Shown one piece after another: positions 1 through 7,430 of a stretch of DNA of 12,032 bases. The notes below the pieces were generated by a model. It had not been told where the DNA came from. It did no database searches and worked only from the letters and a program-made list of their open reading frames with translations. This DNA is from JAUVIB01 sp964424545 (GTDB taxonomy: Bacteria; Calditrichota; Calditrichia; Calditrichales; Calditrichaceae), in contig CAYRJN010000115.1 of NCBI GenBank assembly GCA_964424545.1, positions 1 through 12,032 of the forward strand, given 5' to 3'. Position numbers and translations under genes: made by a program. Positions within the stretch are counted from its first letter, which is position 1. Every line of letters begins with the position of its first letter.

Positions 1-39
1 ATTAACTTAAGAAGAAATATTACTCAAACAAGATGTACT

Positions 40-669
40 TCACCGAATGGATACGTTGGCAACGCCGCCGCCGAAAGCCCGGCCAATGCTCACACAGTTT
101 TCCACAATTACGGAAAAGGGTTTCACCTGATTGGTTAAATCAAAAAAGATTCCGCCGTCGCCACCGGTAACATAAAGATTTTTCAGATGCCAGCGATCCC
201 AGCCGACGGCCGAGAAAGTGGAGTCGGTATGGGCGTCCGACCAGCCTTTCATATTGGAACGAATGGGTCCCCACCAATCAAAACTTTTAAAGCCTTTTTG
301 CCGCGGATCGCCGGAATCAATGATTACCCTGCCCGTTGTGCCGCTGCCATAGCCTCCGTCTGTATCGCCGATAAGTTTGTTGTAATGGCCTTTTGAGCCT
401 TTAAATGCAGGATAGAGCATGGCTTCAAAATAGGTGTCCGGACGAACTATAACCGTATACCCGCCTTGCTTATCCGGGACGGCATCGAGCGCAGCCTGAA
501 TGGTATTAAAGGCGCGCTGCCAGGATGAACCGTCGCTGTTATCGCCCAATTTGGATACGTAAATTATTTTCCCGTTCCCGGATCTATCCCGAGCAACTGC
601 TGATGAGATCCACATAAGGGATAAAATAACAATTAAAACAATTTTAAATTTACATAGATGGCTTTTCAT
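40..669 (-). CDS. Secreted right-handed beta-helix (pectate-lyase-like) protein, probably truncated
   Basis: 209 residues. Residues 1-26 form a Sec signal peptide: Lys-rich start, hydrophobic stretch, cleavage likely after SSAVA. Residues 36-64 (IYVSKLGDNSDGSSW, then FNTIQAALDAV) are the typical opening of parallel beta-helix proteins of the pectate-lyase fold. Short beta-strand and Gly/Asn-rich turns follow, including NLYVTGGDGGIFF and VIVENCVSIGRAFGGG. Such proteins bind or cleave polysaccharides outside the cell, but no catalytic residues can be assigned. Family members usually run to 400 residues or more, whereas this one ends at a TGA in the middle of the coil repeats, followed by AT-rich DNA with stops in all three frames before the window edge. 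It is therefore probably truncated. The start is supported by AAGGA at 683-679, which overlaps the stop of the upstream glycosidase-like gene 12 bp away, so the two are likely coupled. Confidence 0.75.
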   Translation of the reverse strand: MKSHLCKFKIVLIVILSLMWISSAVARDRSGNGKIIYVSKLGDNSDGSSWQRAFNTIQAALDAVPDKQGGYTVIVRPDTYFEAMLYPAFKGSKGHYNKLIGDTDGGYGSGTTGRVIIDSGDPRQKGFKSFDWWGPIRSNMKGWSDAHTDSTFSAVGWDRWHLKNLYVTGGDGGIFFDLTNQVKPFSVIVENCVSIGRAFGGGVANVSIR

Positions 670-681
670 TTTGAATAATCC

Positions 682-3618
682 TTATTTTCCTGTCAAATAC
701 AACCAGCGATTGACGCTGTTTTTATCGGCATTAATGACCAGTTTGTTGTTTTTATAAGCGAATGAAATTTCTTTTCCTTTGGAGCCGGGAATTTTTCCCT
801 CTTTATATAAGTGTAAATTTTTATGGTTGGTTTTCAGGGGAATAGTTATCTTTCCGCTATCGCTGATAAATATTTGTAAAAAAGCCCCGCCCGGCAGACG
901 GCGTTCTTTAGCCAGCGGCGCCCAGGCGATATGTTTCTGTTTGCTATCGCTAAAAATGTATTTTTTCCCGTCAACGATTATTTGCCTGCAATTATGGCCT
1001 TCAAAAGCGCTGAGCAAGCCTTGCCGGTCGGTATTAAAAGCCATAATCAAACGGCCATTAAAAGAGACTTCATGACTGTTCACTTTAAAACCTTTAAGAT
1101 TAATTTTATCGCTCGGCAGAGGATTTTTACGGATAATTTCTTCATCCTGTTTGACATTGCGCGAGAATCCGCCGGGCCAGGATTCGGGATGACGGCGATA
1201 ATGTCTCGCAATAATGGTCGCGCCATTGGGGAAACGGGTGCAAAGATAGTTTGTGGTGCGGGATAGATATTCGGTGTTGTCGTTGATCTTTCCGAACTGT
1301 CCGCTTGGGGGATAGGCGCCGAGGGCGTTCAATATTTCAAACCAACTGCGTTGTTCCACACCGAGCGAAGCCGCCTGATCGTCGCGCGGACGGAATCCCA
1401 GATAACAAAGCGTACCCTTGCCGAGTTTCCGTTTAACGCCCAGCGTATCTTTTCCCGAAAGCGCAACAATTTCATAATTGCCCCTAAGATGTACGGGATA
1501 TATACGGTCCATAATAAAATCGGTAAGAATAACCTGCGGCGGCACGGCGGACAAACTATTTTTAAATACAACCGTTTTCCCGCCGGCGGTTTTCCCCTGA
1601 AAAACGGCCTGCCGATAGGTAATCCCGAAAAGCGACTGCCACTCCTTTTCGCAATTTTGTCCGTCGGCGTTAATTATCGGCGGGGCGCCCGACCAGATAA
1701 CCGTTCCTCCTTTTTCCGCCAGAAGGCGCATCATTTTAAGGAGTTCCGGCTTGGGAAGTATTTCGAATTGAGCGATTAACGTTGAAAAAGTACGGCCGGC
1801 TAAGGCTATTTTTCCGTCGTTGGTTATAGCGCCTAATTCTAATAACTTTTCAGCGGTTATGTAATTGGTATAACCGTATTGAGTCAGCCAGCTGCCGAAA
1901 CGCTCTTCCGTGGCAACCAGATTCATCGGATAGAGCATCAGTACGTCAACATCGCGGTGCACATAGTCGGTTACGGCTTTAATGGTAGGAGAAGCGTTGG
2001 CGCCGAATGCGCTGACAATGGCGTAAATCCGCTCTCTGACGGGGGCGGGCATTCCCCAAAAGCCGTTATAAGCATTGGGATATTTATTAATAATGCCGAA
2101 GGAGCAGGCTAAAGCGGAACCATAATAATTACGGTCGGAAAAGCCTCCTTCGGGGTGATCGGTGCCGTTTCCGGTCAGATATTCGCCCCATTTAAAATAA
2201 TCGTAACAAGCCGCCGCGGCTTGTTGCACGGTATTGGACCAGACAAAATTCGGCGTATATTCGTATTTATAACGATTTCCGTTTTCCAAACCCACAGCCC
2301 AGTCGTCGATGGTGGGACTTTGGGCCCAGGTGGCGTGCGCGCGGCTTAAGAGGCCTTTTTTATACAGTGTTTCGGCATACTGTTTGGCGGCAACAAATAA
2401 ATCAACCACACTGTTATTAAGGAGCTTATAGTAGCGGTCGCGAAACAAAAAGGTGCGGTGAACAGCCTGAGGCGTATCGCCCATGACAATCTGACTGTTA
2501 AGGCAGGCGCGTGTGCTGTTAAGATACGGTTTGGGGCCGTAGACAAAATAGAGCATATATTTATCCATATCCCGGTATTGCGCGCCGTAACGCCGGGCAT
2601 ATTCCCGCGCCATATTTTTAGTAAGATAGCGCAGAGCAAACTGCCCGTTATCGTGATGAGAAAAGTAGCTCCAGTCCTGTTGAATATGCATCTCGTCCGA
2701 GTATAAGCCGTTTAAATTAATTTTGGCGTCATAATATTTTTGCAACAGTTGTTTTAAAAACGGCAGCGCTTTCGAACTGAAATAGTCCATTTCCGGCGTT
2801 CGGTAGCTAAGGATTACAAAAACGCGATCATATCCTTTTAGCCGCCCGTCGCCTTTATGATAAATACGAATACGTTTTTTGCGAAAACCGGCCTTTTGCG
2901 GACTTTCCGTACCGGAAAATTCTTCAATTTCAATTCCCTGAGTGATTTCGATAATATCATCGGGATTAACGGCATAATAAGAGCCGCCGGGCAGCCGTTT
3001 TTCTTTGAAGGCAAAAGCGCGGATACCGCTGCGCTGCAGATTTATTTTCCCCTTGTTATTGCTCCAGGCAAGCTGCTGCCATATTTCCAGACTAAAAGCG
3101 CCGCTCTTGGGGTCGCGCAATCCGGTTTTATAATGAACCCAACGGCCCGCTTCGCCGCCATAGCGGATAAAAGCAGGTCCCAATTCCAAGGGACTCAGCA
3201 GGCTGAGTTCAAGCCCGATATCGTATTCACGCATAAAATCGCTGATGACCTGAAGTTTCCCAATATATTCATCCATATCGGGATAGAGCTTGCGTTCGTC
3301 GCCCGTATCCTTGCGGTATTGGCGAAAAAAATTATCGAAAGCAAAGTTAATGGTACGGCAGCCGCGGCTTTTGGCTTTTTCTCTGATTTCCCGTAAACTT
3401 TCATAGCGTTGCTGCAGACCGAGACTCGTGTTAATCTTCTTATCCGGATCCGTTAAATCTTCTAATTGTTGATCGCTGGTTAAAATGATGGTCTGTTTCG
3501 GCAGCTCGAATTGCCACTGTAAAGGGAAAGTCAACAACTTTTCCGTTTTGGCTTGGGCGTTCAGATGAGAGGCAAATAAAAACACCATGAAAAGTGAAGT
3601 TAAAATCTGTTTGATCAT
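682..3618 (-). CDS. Large secreted glycoside-hydrolase-like protein (barrel plus amidotransferase-like domain)
   Basis: 978 residues. Signal peptide 1-23, with likely cleavage near HLNAQA. Residues about 70-310 look like alternating helices and strands of a (beta/alpha)8 barrel: LREIREKAKSRGCRTINFA, then ISDFMREYDIGLELSLLSP, then GLYSDEMH. D308/E309 in YSDEMH sit where clan GH-A enzymes carry the acid/base at the end of a central strand, so they are candidate catalytic residues (inference). Residues about 555-650 (DVDVLMLYPMNL, LLAEKGGTVIWSGAPP) resemble the glutamine-amidotransferase-like domain that follows the barrel in GH42-type enzymes. The C-terminus (about 880-978) looks beta-rich. I cannot assign a GH family. 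The start has AGAGG upstream (3635-3630). It lies 107 bp after the YidR-like gene and 12 bp before the beta-helix gene, on the same strand, so a polysaccharide-processing operon is likely. It could also be a non-catalytic glycan-binding relative. Confidence 0.7.
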   Translation of the reverse strand: MIKQILTSLFMVFLFASHLNAQAKTEKLLTFPLQWQFELPKQTIILTSDQQLEDLTDPDKKINTSLGLQQRYESLREIREKAKSRGCRTINFAFDNFFRQYRKDTGDERKLYPDMDEYIGKLQVISDFMREYDIGLELSLLSPLELGPAFIRYGGEAGRWVHYKTGLRDPKSGAFSLEIWQQLAWSNNKGKINLQRSGIRAFAFKEKRLPGGSYYAVNPDDIIEITQGIEIEEFSGTESPQKAGFRKKRIRIYHKGDGRLKGYDRVFVILSYRTPEMDYFSSKALPFLKQLLQKYYDAKINLNGLYSDEMHIQQDWSYFSHHDNGQFALRYLTKNMAREYARRYGAQYRDMDKYMLYFVYGPKPYLNSTRACLNSQIVMGDTPQAVHRTFLFRDRYYKLLNNSVVDLFVAAKQYAETLYKKGLLSRAHATWAQSPTIDDWAVGLENGNRYKYEYTPNFVWSNTVQQAAAACYDYFKWGEYLTGNGTDHPEGGFSDRNYYGSALACSFGIINKYPNAYNGFWGMPAPVRERIYAIVSAFGANASPTIKAVTDYVHRDVDVLMLYPMNLVATEERFGSWLTQYGYTNYITAEKLLELGAITNDGKIALAGRTFSTLIAQFEILPKPELLKMMRLLAEKGGTVIWSGAPPIINADGQNCEKEWQSLFGITYRQAVFQGKTAGGKTVVFKNSLSAVPPQVILTDFIMDRIYPVHLRGNYEIVALSGKDTLGVKRKLGKGTLCYLGFRPRDDQAASLGVEQRSWFEILNALGAYPPSGQFGKINDNTEYLSRTTNYLCTRFPNGATIIARHYRRHPESWPGGFSRNVKQDEEIIRKNPLPSDKINLKGFKVNSHEVSFNGRLIMAFNTDRQGLLSAFEGHNCRQIIVDGKKYIFSDSKQKHIAWAPLAKERRLPGGAFLQIFISDSGKITIPLKTNHKNLHLYKEGKIPGSKGKEISFAYKNNKLVINADKNSVNRWLYLTGK

Positions 3619-3725
3619 TATTTTGTATTCCTCTTTAATTTATAATTCTAAATTAATGAAAATTTTATTATCCGGATATTCCGAACGGGAAGAACGGTTC
3701 AATTCTCTTTTTATTATGGGTAGAA

Positions 3726-5078
3726 TTATTCTATTTGAATAGTATAGAGTTCCTTTAATGCATTCGTCTCTCTATTAAAAGCGATTATCTTACCGCTGTG
3801 CGAAAGGACAATATTTAAAGGCGGCTGCGCCGTTTTTTTGGTCAATCTTTTATATGAACCGAATGACGAACCGGGTTGGACATTACAGGCAATGATGCTG
3901 TTATCCCATACATAATAAATTTTTCTGCCGACGGGCGACCAGCGTACGGAACTTTGCACATCCGATTTATGATGTGTAATTTGCAAGGGCTCTCCTTCTA
4001 CCGGTGAAATGAAATAAATCTGTAAAATACCGTTTTTATCACGTTGCCGGAAAGCAATGCGCGTTCCGTCGTATGAACAATGCAAAGGACCGGCGCAGCC
4101 CGGGTATTTGGTTTCTGCCGTAAAGGTCAGACGACGCTGTACGGTTCCTTTAGGCGGCATGGGGAAGGATGTTTCCGTTCCCTCAAGCGGGCCGTATTTT
4201 CCGGTAATGGTAATATCCTTAGGAATATCGACAACGAAAACTTCATCCACAGCTTTGCCTTCGCTGCTTTTCACTCGCCCGAGAAAGGCTCGGGCGTGCT
4301 GCCAAATGCCACTTTTATTTTTATATCCTTTTTTGCCGATCCAGCCGTCGCCCGCCGCATAATTGATCTCGTCTGAAGCGGGCTGCGGATGTGGAACAAC
4401 GCGTACAATCAAAACGGAAAACCATTGGCCGTCAATATTTTCGTCAATCTCGGCGCTATGATCAACCGTAACCGCTTTGATCCTTTTGGCAACGCCGATG
4501 GTGCGCCTGTTCCACGGTTCGCCGGTTTTATCCTCGAGAATCTTCATGATCTCATCATTATAGGTAAAAGCAATTAACTCCCCATCGCCGCTCCATTCGT
4601 GGTCGTGTGTACCGCCGCGTAAAGCGCCGGGCGTAAAAGGAGGCGTAATATCGCGCGCATCCATAAAAATTGTTTTATGCGGCCGGTTTTCGTCAACGAT
4701 CAAACCGCTGCGCCGCCAAAAAGCATAAGGCCGCTGTGCGCTGCAATTATCCAATCCGTGAATAAAAACAACCTTGTTTTCAAAAGGATGATAACTGGCC
4801 GCTCCCGCTCCCGGTCCGTAAACATGAGGATTATTTACTCGATACAGGACTCTTACTTCACCTGTTTCAATGTTGATTTTTTCAATAGCCCGGCAGGCGG
4901 CGATTCCCCCTTCGGCCGGCCGGGTATCATAAACCAACCAATGATCGTCCGGTGAAAAATTGTGCCGGCCGTCGAGATCAAAATTTTTTGAATTATCATG
5001 AGAAACGCGTATTTCCTGCGGCAGTTGGTTACAGGAGAAGAGAAAAAATAGTGGAATAAATAAGTAAACGGGGTTCAT
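3726..5078 (-). CDS. YidR/DUF3748-family TolB-like beta-propeller lipoprotein
   Basis: 450 residues. The N-terminus is a short hydrophobic stretch ending in LFSC (Cys16), a lipobox-like motif, though the n-region lacks the usual Lys/Arg. The mature part repeats TolB/WD40-like blades: FSPDDHWLVYDTRP (41-54), ASYHPFENKVVFIHG (94-108), EWSGDGELIAFTYND (161-175), CSYDGTRIAFRQRD (334-347) and WSPVGRKIYYVWDN (380-393). Stretches such as DITPPFTPGALRGGTHDH, PHPQPASDEINYA and GTVQRRLTFTAETKYPG match what I remember of E. coli YidR (DUF3748). As I remember it, that protein has no signal peptide, so this one appears to be an exported version. Family function is not established; beta-propellers commonly bind ligands or proteins. 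The start is set by GGAG (5087-5084) 5 bp upstream of the ATG. It is the first gene of the minus-strand operon with the glycosidase-like and beta-helix genes. Confidence 0.8.
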   Translation of the reverse strand: MNPVYLFIPLFFLFSCNQLPQEIRVSHDNSKNFDLDGRHNFSPDDHWLVYDTRPAEGGIAACRAIEKINIETGEVRVLYRVNNPHVYGPGAGAASYHPFENKVVFIHGLDNCSAQRPYAFWRRSGLIVDENRPHKTIFMDARDITPPFTPGALRGGTHDHEWSGDGELIAFTYNDEIMKILEDKTGEPWNRRTIGVAKRIKAVTVDHSAEIDENIDGQWFSVLIVRVVPHPQPASDEINYAAGDGWIGKKGYKNKSGIWQHARAFLGRVKSSEGKAVDEVFVVDIPKDITITGKYGPLEGTETSFPMPPKGTVQRRLTFTAETKYPGCAGPLHCSYDGTRIAFRQRDKNGILQIYFISPVEGEPLQITHHKSDVQSSVRWSPVGRKIYYVWDNSIIACNVQPGSSFGSYKRLTKKTAQPPLNIVLSHSGKIIAFNRETNALKELYTIQIE

Positions 5079-5435
5079 ATTAACTCCGATTTATTGAAAG
5101 TATCGATAAAAAATTATTGCGCTTGATAAACCCGAATTTCGGTCAACTAATATTTTAGCGGAAATAATACGGGAGATTGATATCAAGCGCTTCCGAGAAA
5201 ATCTTGGGCGGGTATAGCCAGAAAGTTTTTGAAAACTAGTTTTTGCCGTGCAAAGTCCACGATTCAAACAAGAGACAACGGATAGTGAAAAAAGCCTTCT
5301 GATCATAATGAAATGTACCAATATTTACTTTTACCATGGCGAGAGTAATTATTTTATACCCGGATTGTAACGATAATATAATACAGTCTAATAATTAATT
5401 TTGCTAATTGCAATATTTAAATCGGAATATTTTTC

Positions 5436-5464
5436 TTGCAAATACTATTTTATCCTCATATATT
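5436..5464 (+). promoter_or_regulatory. Predicted sigma-70-like promoter of the tetR-efflux operon
   Basis: A -35 box TTGCAA (5436-5441) and a -10 box TATATT (5459-5464) are separated by exactly 17 bp. A start site about 7 bp downstream would fall near 5471, giving a leader of only about 24 nt. The -10 box overlaps the left half-site of the TetR operator, so bound repressor would block RNA polymerase. This assumes E. coli-like consensus; if the host is a Bacteroidetes with a different primary sigma factor, the box assignment may be wrong. Confidence 0.5.
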
Positions 5465-5494
5465 TAACCATTCGGTTAAATTAAACGGTTAAAT
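5462..5494. promoter_or_regulatory. Predicted TetR operator, three half-sites
   Basis: ATTTAACC (5462-5469) and GGTTAAAT (5474-5481) form a perfect 8-bp inverted repeat with a 4-bp spacer. A second copy of the right half, CGGTTAAAT, recurs at 5486-5494 in direct orientation, 13 bp after the first (5473-5481), and touches the TetR start codon at 5495. Palindromes of this kind directly upstream of TetR-family genes are usually the binding site of that protein. The position over the -10 box and the start codon implies autorepression, possibly by two dimers or by extended binding. Confidence 0.65.
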
Positions 5495-6133
5495 ATGGAA
5501 AAAACGAAAGAGACGGAAGAAATAATTCTAAATGCCGCCATGGAAGAGTTTATTGGTAAAGGGCGGCATGGCGCTAAAATGCAGAATATAGCCGATCGGG
5601 CCGGTGTGAACAAAGCATTGTTGCACTATTATTACCGCAGTAAAGAGAAGCTTTATGCTAAAATTTTTAGGCTCGTTTATAAGCGTTTTTTTTCGGAGTT
5701 TATTAAGCTTATAGATGACGATAAACCTTTTTTGGAAATTCTGCGCTCTTTTATTCCGACTTATATGAATCTGCTGAATAAAAACCCGAAAATTCCTCTT
5801 TTCATTATGAAAGAATTAAGCGAAGGGGGTGAAACAGTGCGTAATGTTCTGAAAAGGATTGTGGAAGAAAAAGAGTTAGACCAAAAACAATTTGATTCTA
5901 TTATCCGCAAAGCTATTAAAAACGGCGAAATTGTTCCCCTTGACCCCAGACAGCTTATAGCCACAATAATCGGTTCCTGTCTTTTTTTCTTCATTGCCGA
6001 ACCTATTTTTAGAGCGATTATTGTTCGCGGCGAGGAATTTGATCGGGAACAATTCATTAAAGAACGTCAGCAGGCGATTTATGAAACAATTACTATGGGA
6101 ATAATTCCGAGAGGAGATGCCAATGCGAATTAA
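5495..6133 (+). CDS. TetR-family transcriptional repressor (CecR-like)
   Basis: 212 residues, usual length for the family. Residues 4-51 are the N-terminal DNA-binding domain: EIILNAAMEEFIGKG (helix 1), MQNIADRAGV (helix 2) and NKALLHYYYRSKEKLY (recognition helix and start of helix 4). The rest is a helical ligand-binding and dimer domain with a hydrophobic stretch near 165-180 (ATIIGSCLFFFIAEPIF). It sits first in an operon with efflux genes, as CecR does in front of ybhGFSR in E. coli, so it probably represses this operon until a toxic ligand binds. The next in-frame ATG (codon 16) would delete helix 1, so 5495 is the start even though no Shine-Dalgarno precedes it; the operator occupies that space. 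The 3' end overlaps the TolC-like gene by 11 bp. Confidence 0.9.
   Translation: MEKTKETEEIILNAAMEEFIGKGRHGAKMQNIADRAGVNKALLHYYYRSKEKLYAKIFRLVYKRFFSEFIKLIDDDKPFLEILRSFIPTYMNLLNKNPKIPLFIMKELSEGGETVRNVLKRIVEEKELDQKQFDSIIRKAIKNGEIVPLDPRQLIATIIGSCLFFFIAEPIFRAIIVRGEEFDREQFIKERQQAIYETITMGIIPRGDANAN
6111..6116 (+). promoter_or_regulatory. Ribosome binding site deciding the TolC start
   Basis: GAGGAG lies inside the end of the TetR gene. The ATG at 6117 directly abuts it and would have no spacer, whereas the ATG at 6123 has a 6-bp spacer. Initiation at 6123 is therefore preferred, two codons into the longest open frame. Confidence 0.65.
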
Positions 6134-7430
6134 GCGCATTATTTTTGCATTGATGATTTTTTTATCTGTTAATTTAATGGGGCAGTCTTTATCCAAAACG
6201 GTTGACATTGTGTTGAAAAATAATTCGACTATTCAGGCTGAGATGCAAGCAGTGATTGCGGCGCAAAAACAAGCGGAAGCGGCAAAAGCCAAAACACTGC
6301 CAACGATTGATTTTGACGGGAGTTACAAGCATATCACCCATGTGGCCGTTATGGATGTTGCAGAAAGTTTGCCGCCGGCCTTACAAGGCGGTTTTCCCAC
6401 TTTTCAGCTTGGCAATTATGACAGTTACGACCTCGGTATATCGGCTAAGTACTTACTTTTCACAGGATTTGCTCATAAAAACAGTATTGCCATTAAAAAA
6501 GAGAAACAGAAATTAAGCGAGAATCAATTGCAAAAGATTAAAAAAGAGGCGGCTTTTCAGGCTGTCGCAGCTTACCGCAGAGTACAAAGCCAATATTTTG
6601 AGATTTCGGCTCTCGATTCCGCCAGGAAACGCACCGAATTGCAATTGCGCCGCGTAAAGATCGTTGTATCGCAAGGTATGGCTTTGGCTCTTGATACGCT
6701 GGAATTAACTTTGGCAAAGCTGACTTATGTTCAAAAAATTATTGCCGTAAAATCTGAATTGCAAAGCGAACAAGAATATTTGAATAATCTTGCCGGGCAA
6801 ACGATCAATGTTCAACCTTTACCGCAATTTATAGAGCCTGTCGAAGACGAGACCTATTGTGCCGAATCGGACGAGCGTTTAAAATCGCTGAAAATACAGG
6901 AAAATATTTTACATTTTAATGATGCCCTGAGTAAATCATCTTACTATCCGGTAGTTGCGCTTAATGCTGCGTATAAATATGGCAATCCAGGCGCCGATAT
7001 TATCAAAAGGGAATGGATGAATTATGGGGTTTGGGGCGTAGGTATTCACTGGAACCTGTTCCATTGGGGCGCCGATAAAAAAACAACGCAGGCTAATGAA
7101 GCCCAAATAAGAGGACTGCATCATCAATATCGGAAATTGAACGATAATATTAAAACGGATTTTGATAAAAGCAAAAGGGAATTGCAATCTTTAAAAGAAC
7201 AACTAAAAGTGCTAACGGCGGCGCTCAGGGTAGCCAAAGAGAAATTACGATTAGTGGACAATCGCTATCGCCAAGGGATGGCTTCGGCAACGGATTTTAA
7301 CGACGCTAATTTGAAAATGGCTGAAACCGAATTGAAATATAAACAGTTTACAGCGGCTGTAGCGCTGAAGGTAAACGAATTGGATTATAAAAGCGGTAAA
7401 CCCATACAACAATGGAGATTAGACCAATGA
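6123..7430 (+). CDS. TolC-family outer-membrane efflux channel
   Basis: About 435 residues from the preferred ATG. Residues 1-21 are a signal peptide (MRIKRIIFALMIFLSV..NLMGQ). The mature part is made of long amphipathic helices rich in Ala, Lys, Gln and Glu in two similar halves. Helix pairs at about 25-60 and 120-220 belong to the first half, and 240-270 and 330-425 to the second. The halves are separated by strand-like segments (YDLGISAKYLLFTGFAHK in the first, VGIHWNLFHWGADKK in the second) that would form the outer-membrane barrel. This is the two-repeat outer-membrane efflux protein layout. It should trimerise and give the export pump its path across the outer membrane. It overlaps the TetR gene by 11 bp and its TGA overlaps the next start as ATGA. 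E. coli ybhGFSR has no dedicated TolC gene, so its inclusion here is a difference. Confidence 0.9.
   Translation: MRIKRIIFALMIFLSVNLMGQSLSKTVDIVLKNNSTIQAEMQAVIAAQKQAEAAKAKTLPTIDFDGSYKHITHVAVMDVAESLPPALQGGFPTFQLGNYDSYDLGISAKYLLFTGFAHKNSIAIKKEKQKLSENQLQKIKKEAAFQAVAAYRRVQSQYFEISALDSARKRTELQLRRVKIVVSQGMALALDTLELTLAKLTYVQKIIAVKSELQSEQEYLNNLAGQTINVQPLPQFIEPVEDETYCAESDERLKSLKIQENILHFNDALSKSSYYPVVALNAAYKYGNPGADIIKREWMNYGVWGVGIHWNLFHWGADKKTTQANEAQIRGLHHQYRKLNDNIKTDFDKSKRELQSLKEQLKVLTAALRVAKEKLRLVDNRYRQGMASATDFNDANLKMAETELKYKQFTAAVALKVNELDYKSGKPIQQWRLDQ
7414..7417 (+). promoter_or_regulatory. Ribosome binding site deciding the membrane-fusion gene start
   Basis: GGAG at 7414-7417 is 9 bp before the ATG at 7427, which overlaps the TolC stop as ATGA. 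The upstream in-frame ATG at 7412 overlaps this GGAG and would add five residues (MEIRP) before the signal sequence, so 7427 is preferred. Confidence 0.6.

Larger units (their letters stand above)
5079..5494. promoter_or_regulatory. Divergent intergenic region between the two operons
   Basis: This 416-bp AT-rich stretch separates the minus-strand glycan-related operon from the plus-strand efflux operon and must carry both promoters. The right end holds a recognisable promoter and operator for the TetR gene (listed separately). For the minus-strand operon I see only the Shine-Dalgarno and AT-rich candidates around 5370-5400, and no pair of boxes I would defend. A small inverted repeat, TTGC-TAATT-GCAA, lies at 5401-5413. 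A 76-codon minus-strand reading frame at 5091-5321 is open but looks like chance. Confidence 0.6.

Noticed and set aside
126..140. GGTTAAAT copy within the beta-helix gene as a second TetR half-site
   Set aside because: A single half-site inside coding sequence with no inverted partner; an 8-base match is expected by chance.
1351..1779. 142-codon plus-strand reading frame
   Set aside because: Antisense shadow within the glycosidase-like gene, no recognisable domain.
2857..3396. 179-codon plus-strand reading frame opposite the glycosidase-like gene
   Set aside because: Long but fully antisense to a well-supported gene with signal peptide; no family features; a shadow of codon bias.
3619..3725. 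Palindrome TATCCGGATA (3669-3678) as a terminator between the YidR-like and glycosidase-like genes
   Set aside because: The stem is short, has no loop and no following T-run on the minus strand; more likely incidental.
5091..5321. 76-codon minus-strand reading frame in the divergent intergenic region
   Set aside because: Composition is rich in Arg, Ser and Ile with no recognisable motif, no good ribosome binding site, and it lies in the expected regulatory space.
6117..6122. Earlier ATG for the TolC-like gene
   Set aside because: It directly abuts the GAGGAG ribosome binding site with no spacer; the ATG at 6123 has proper spacing.
7412..7426. Earlier ATG for the adaptor gene
   Set aside because: It overlaps the GGAG; the ATG at 7427 has spacing and an ATGA overlap, and gives a cleaner lipoprotein signal.
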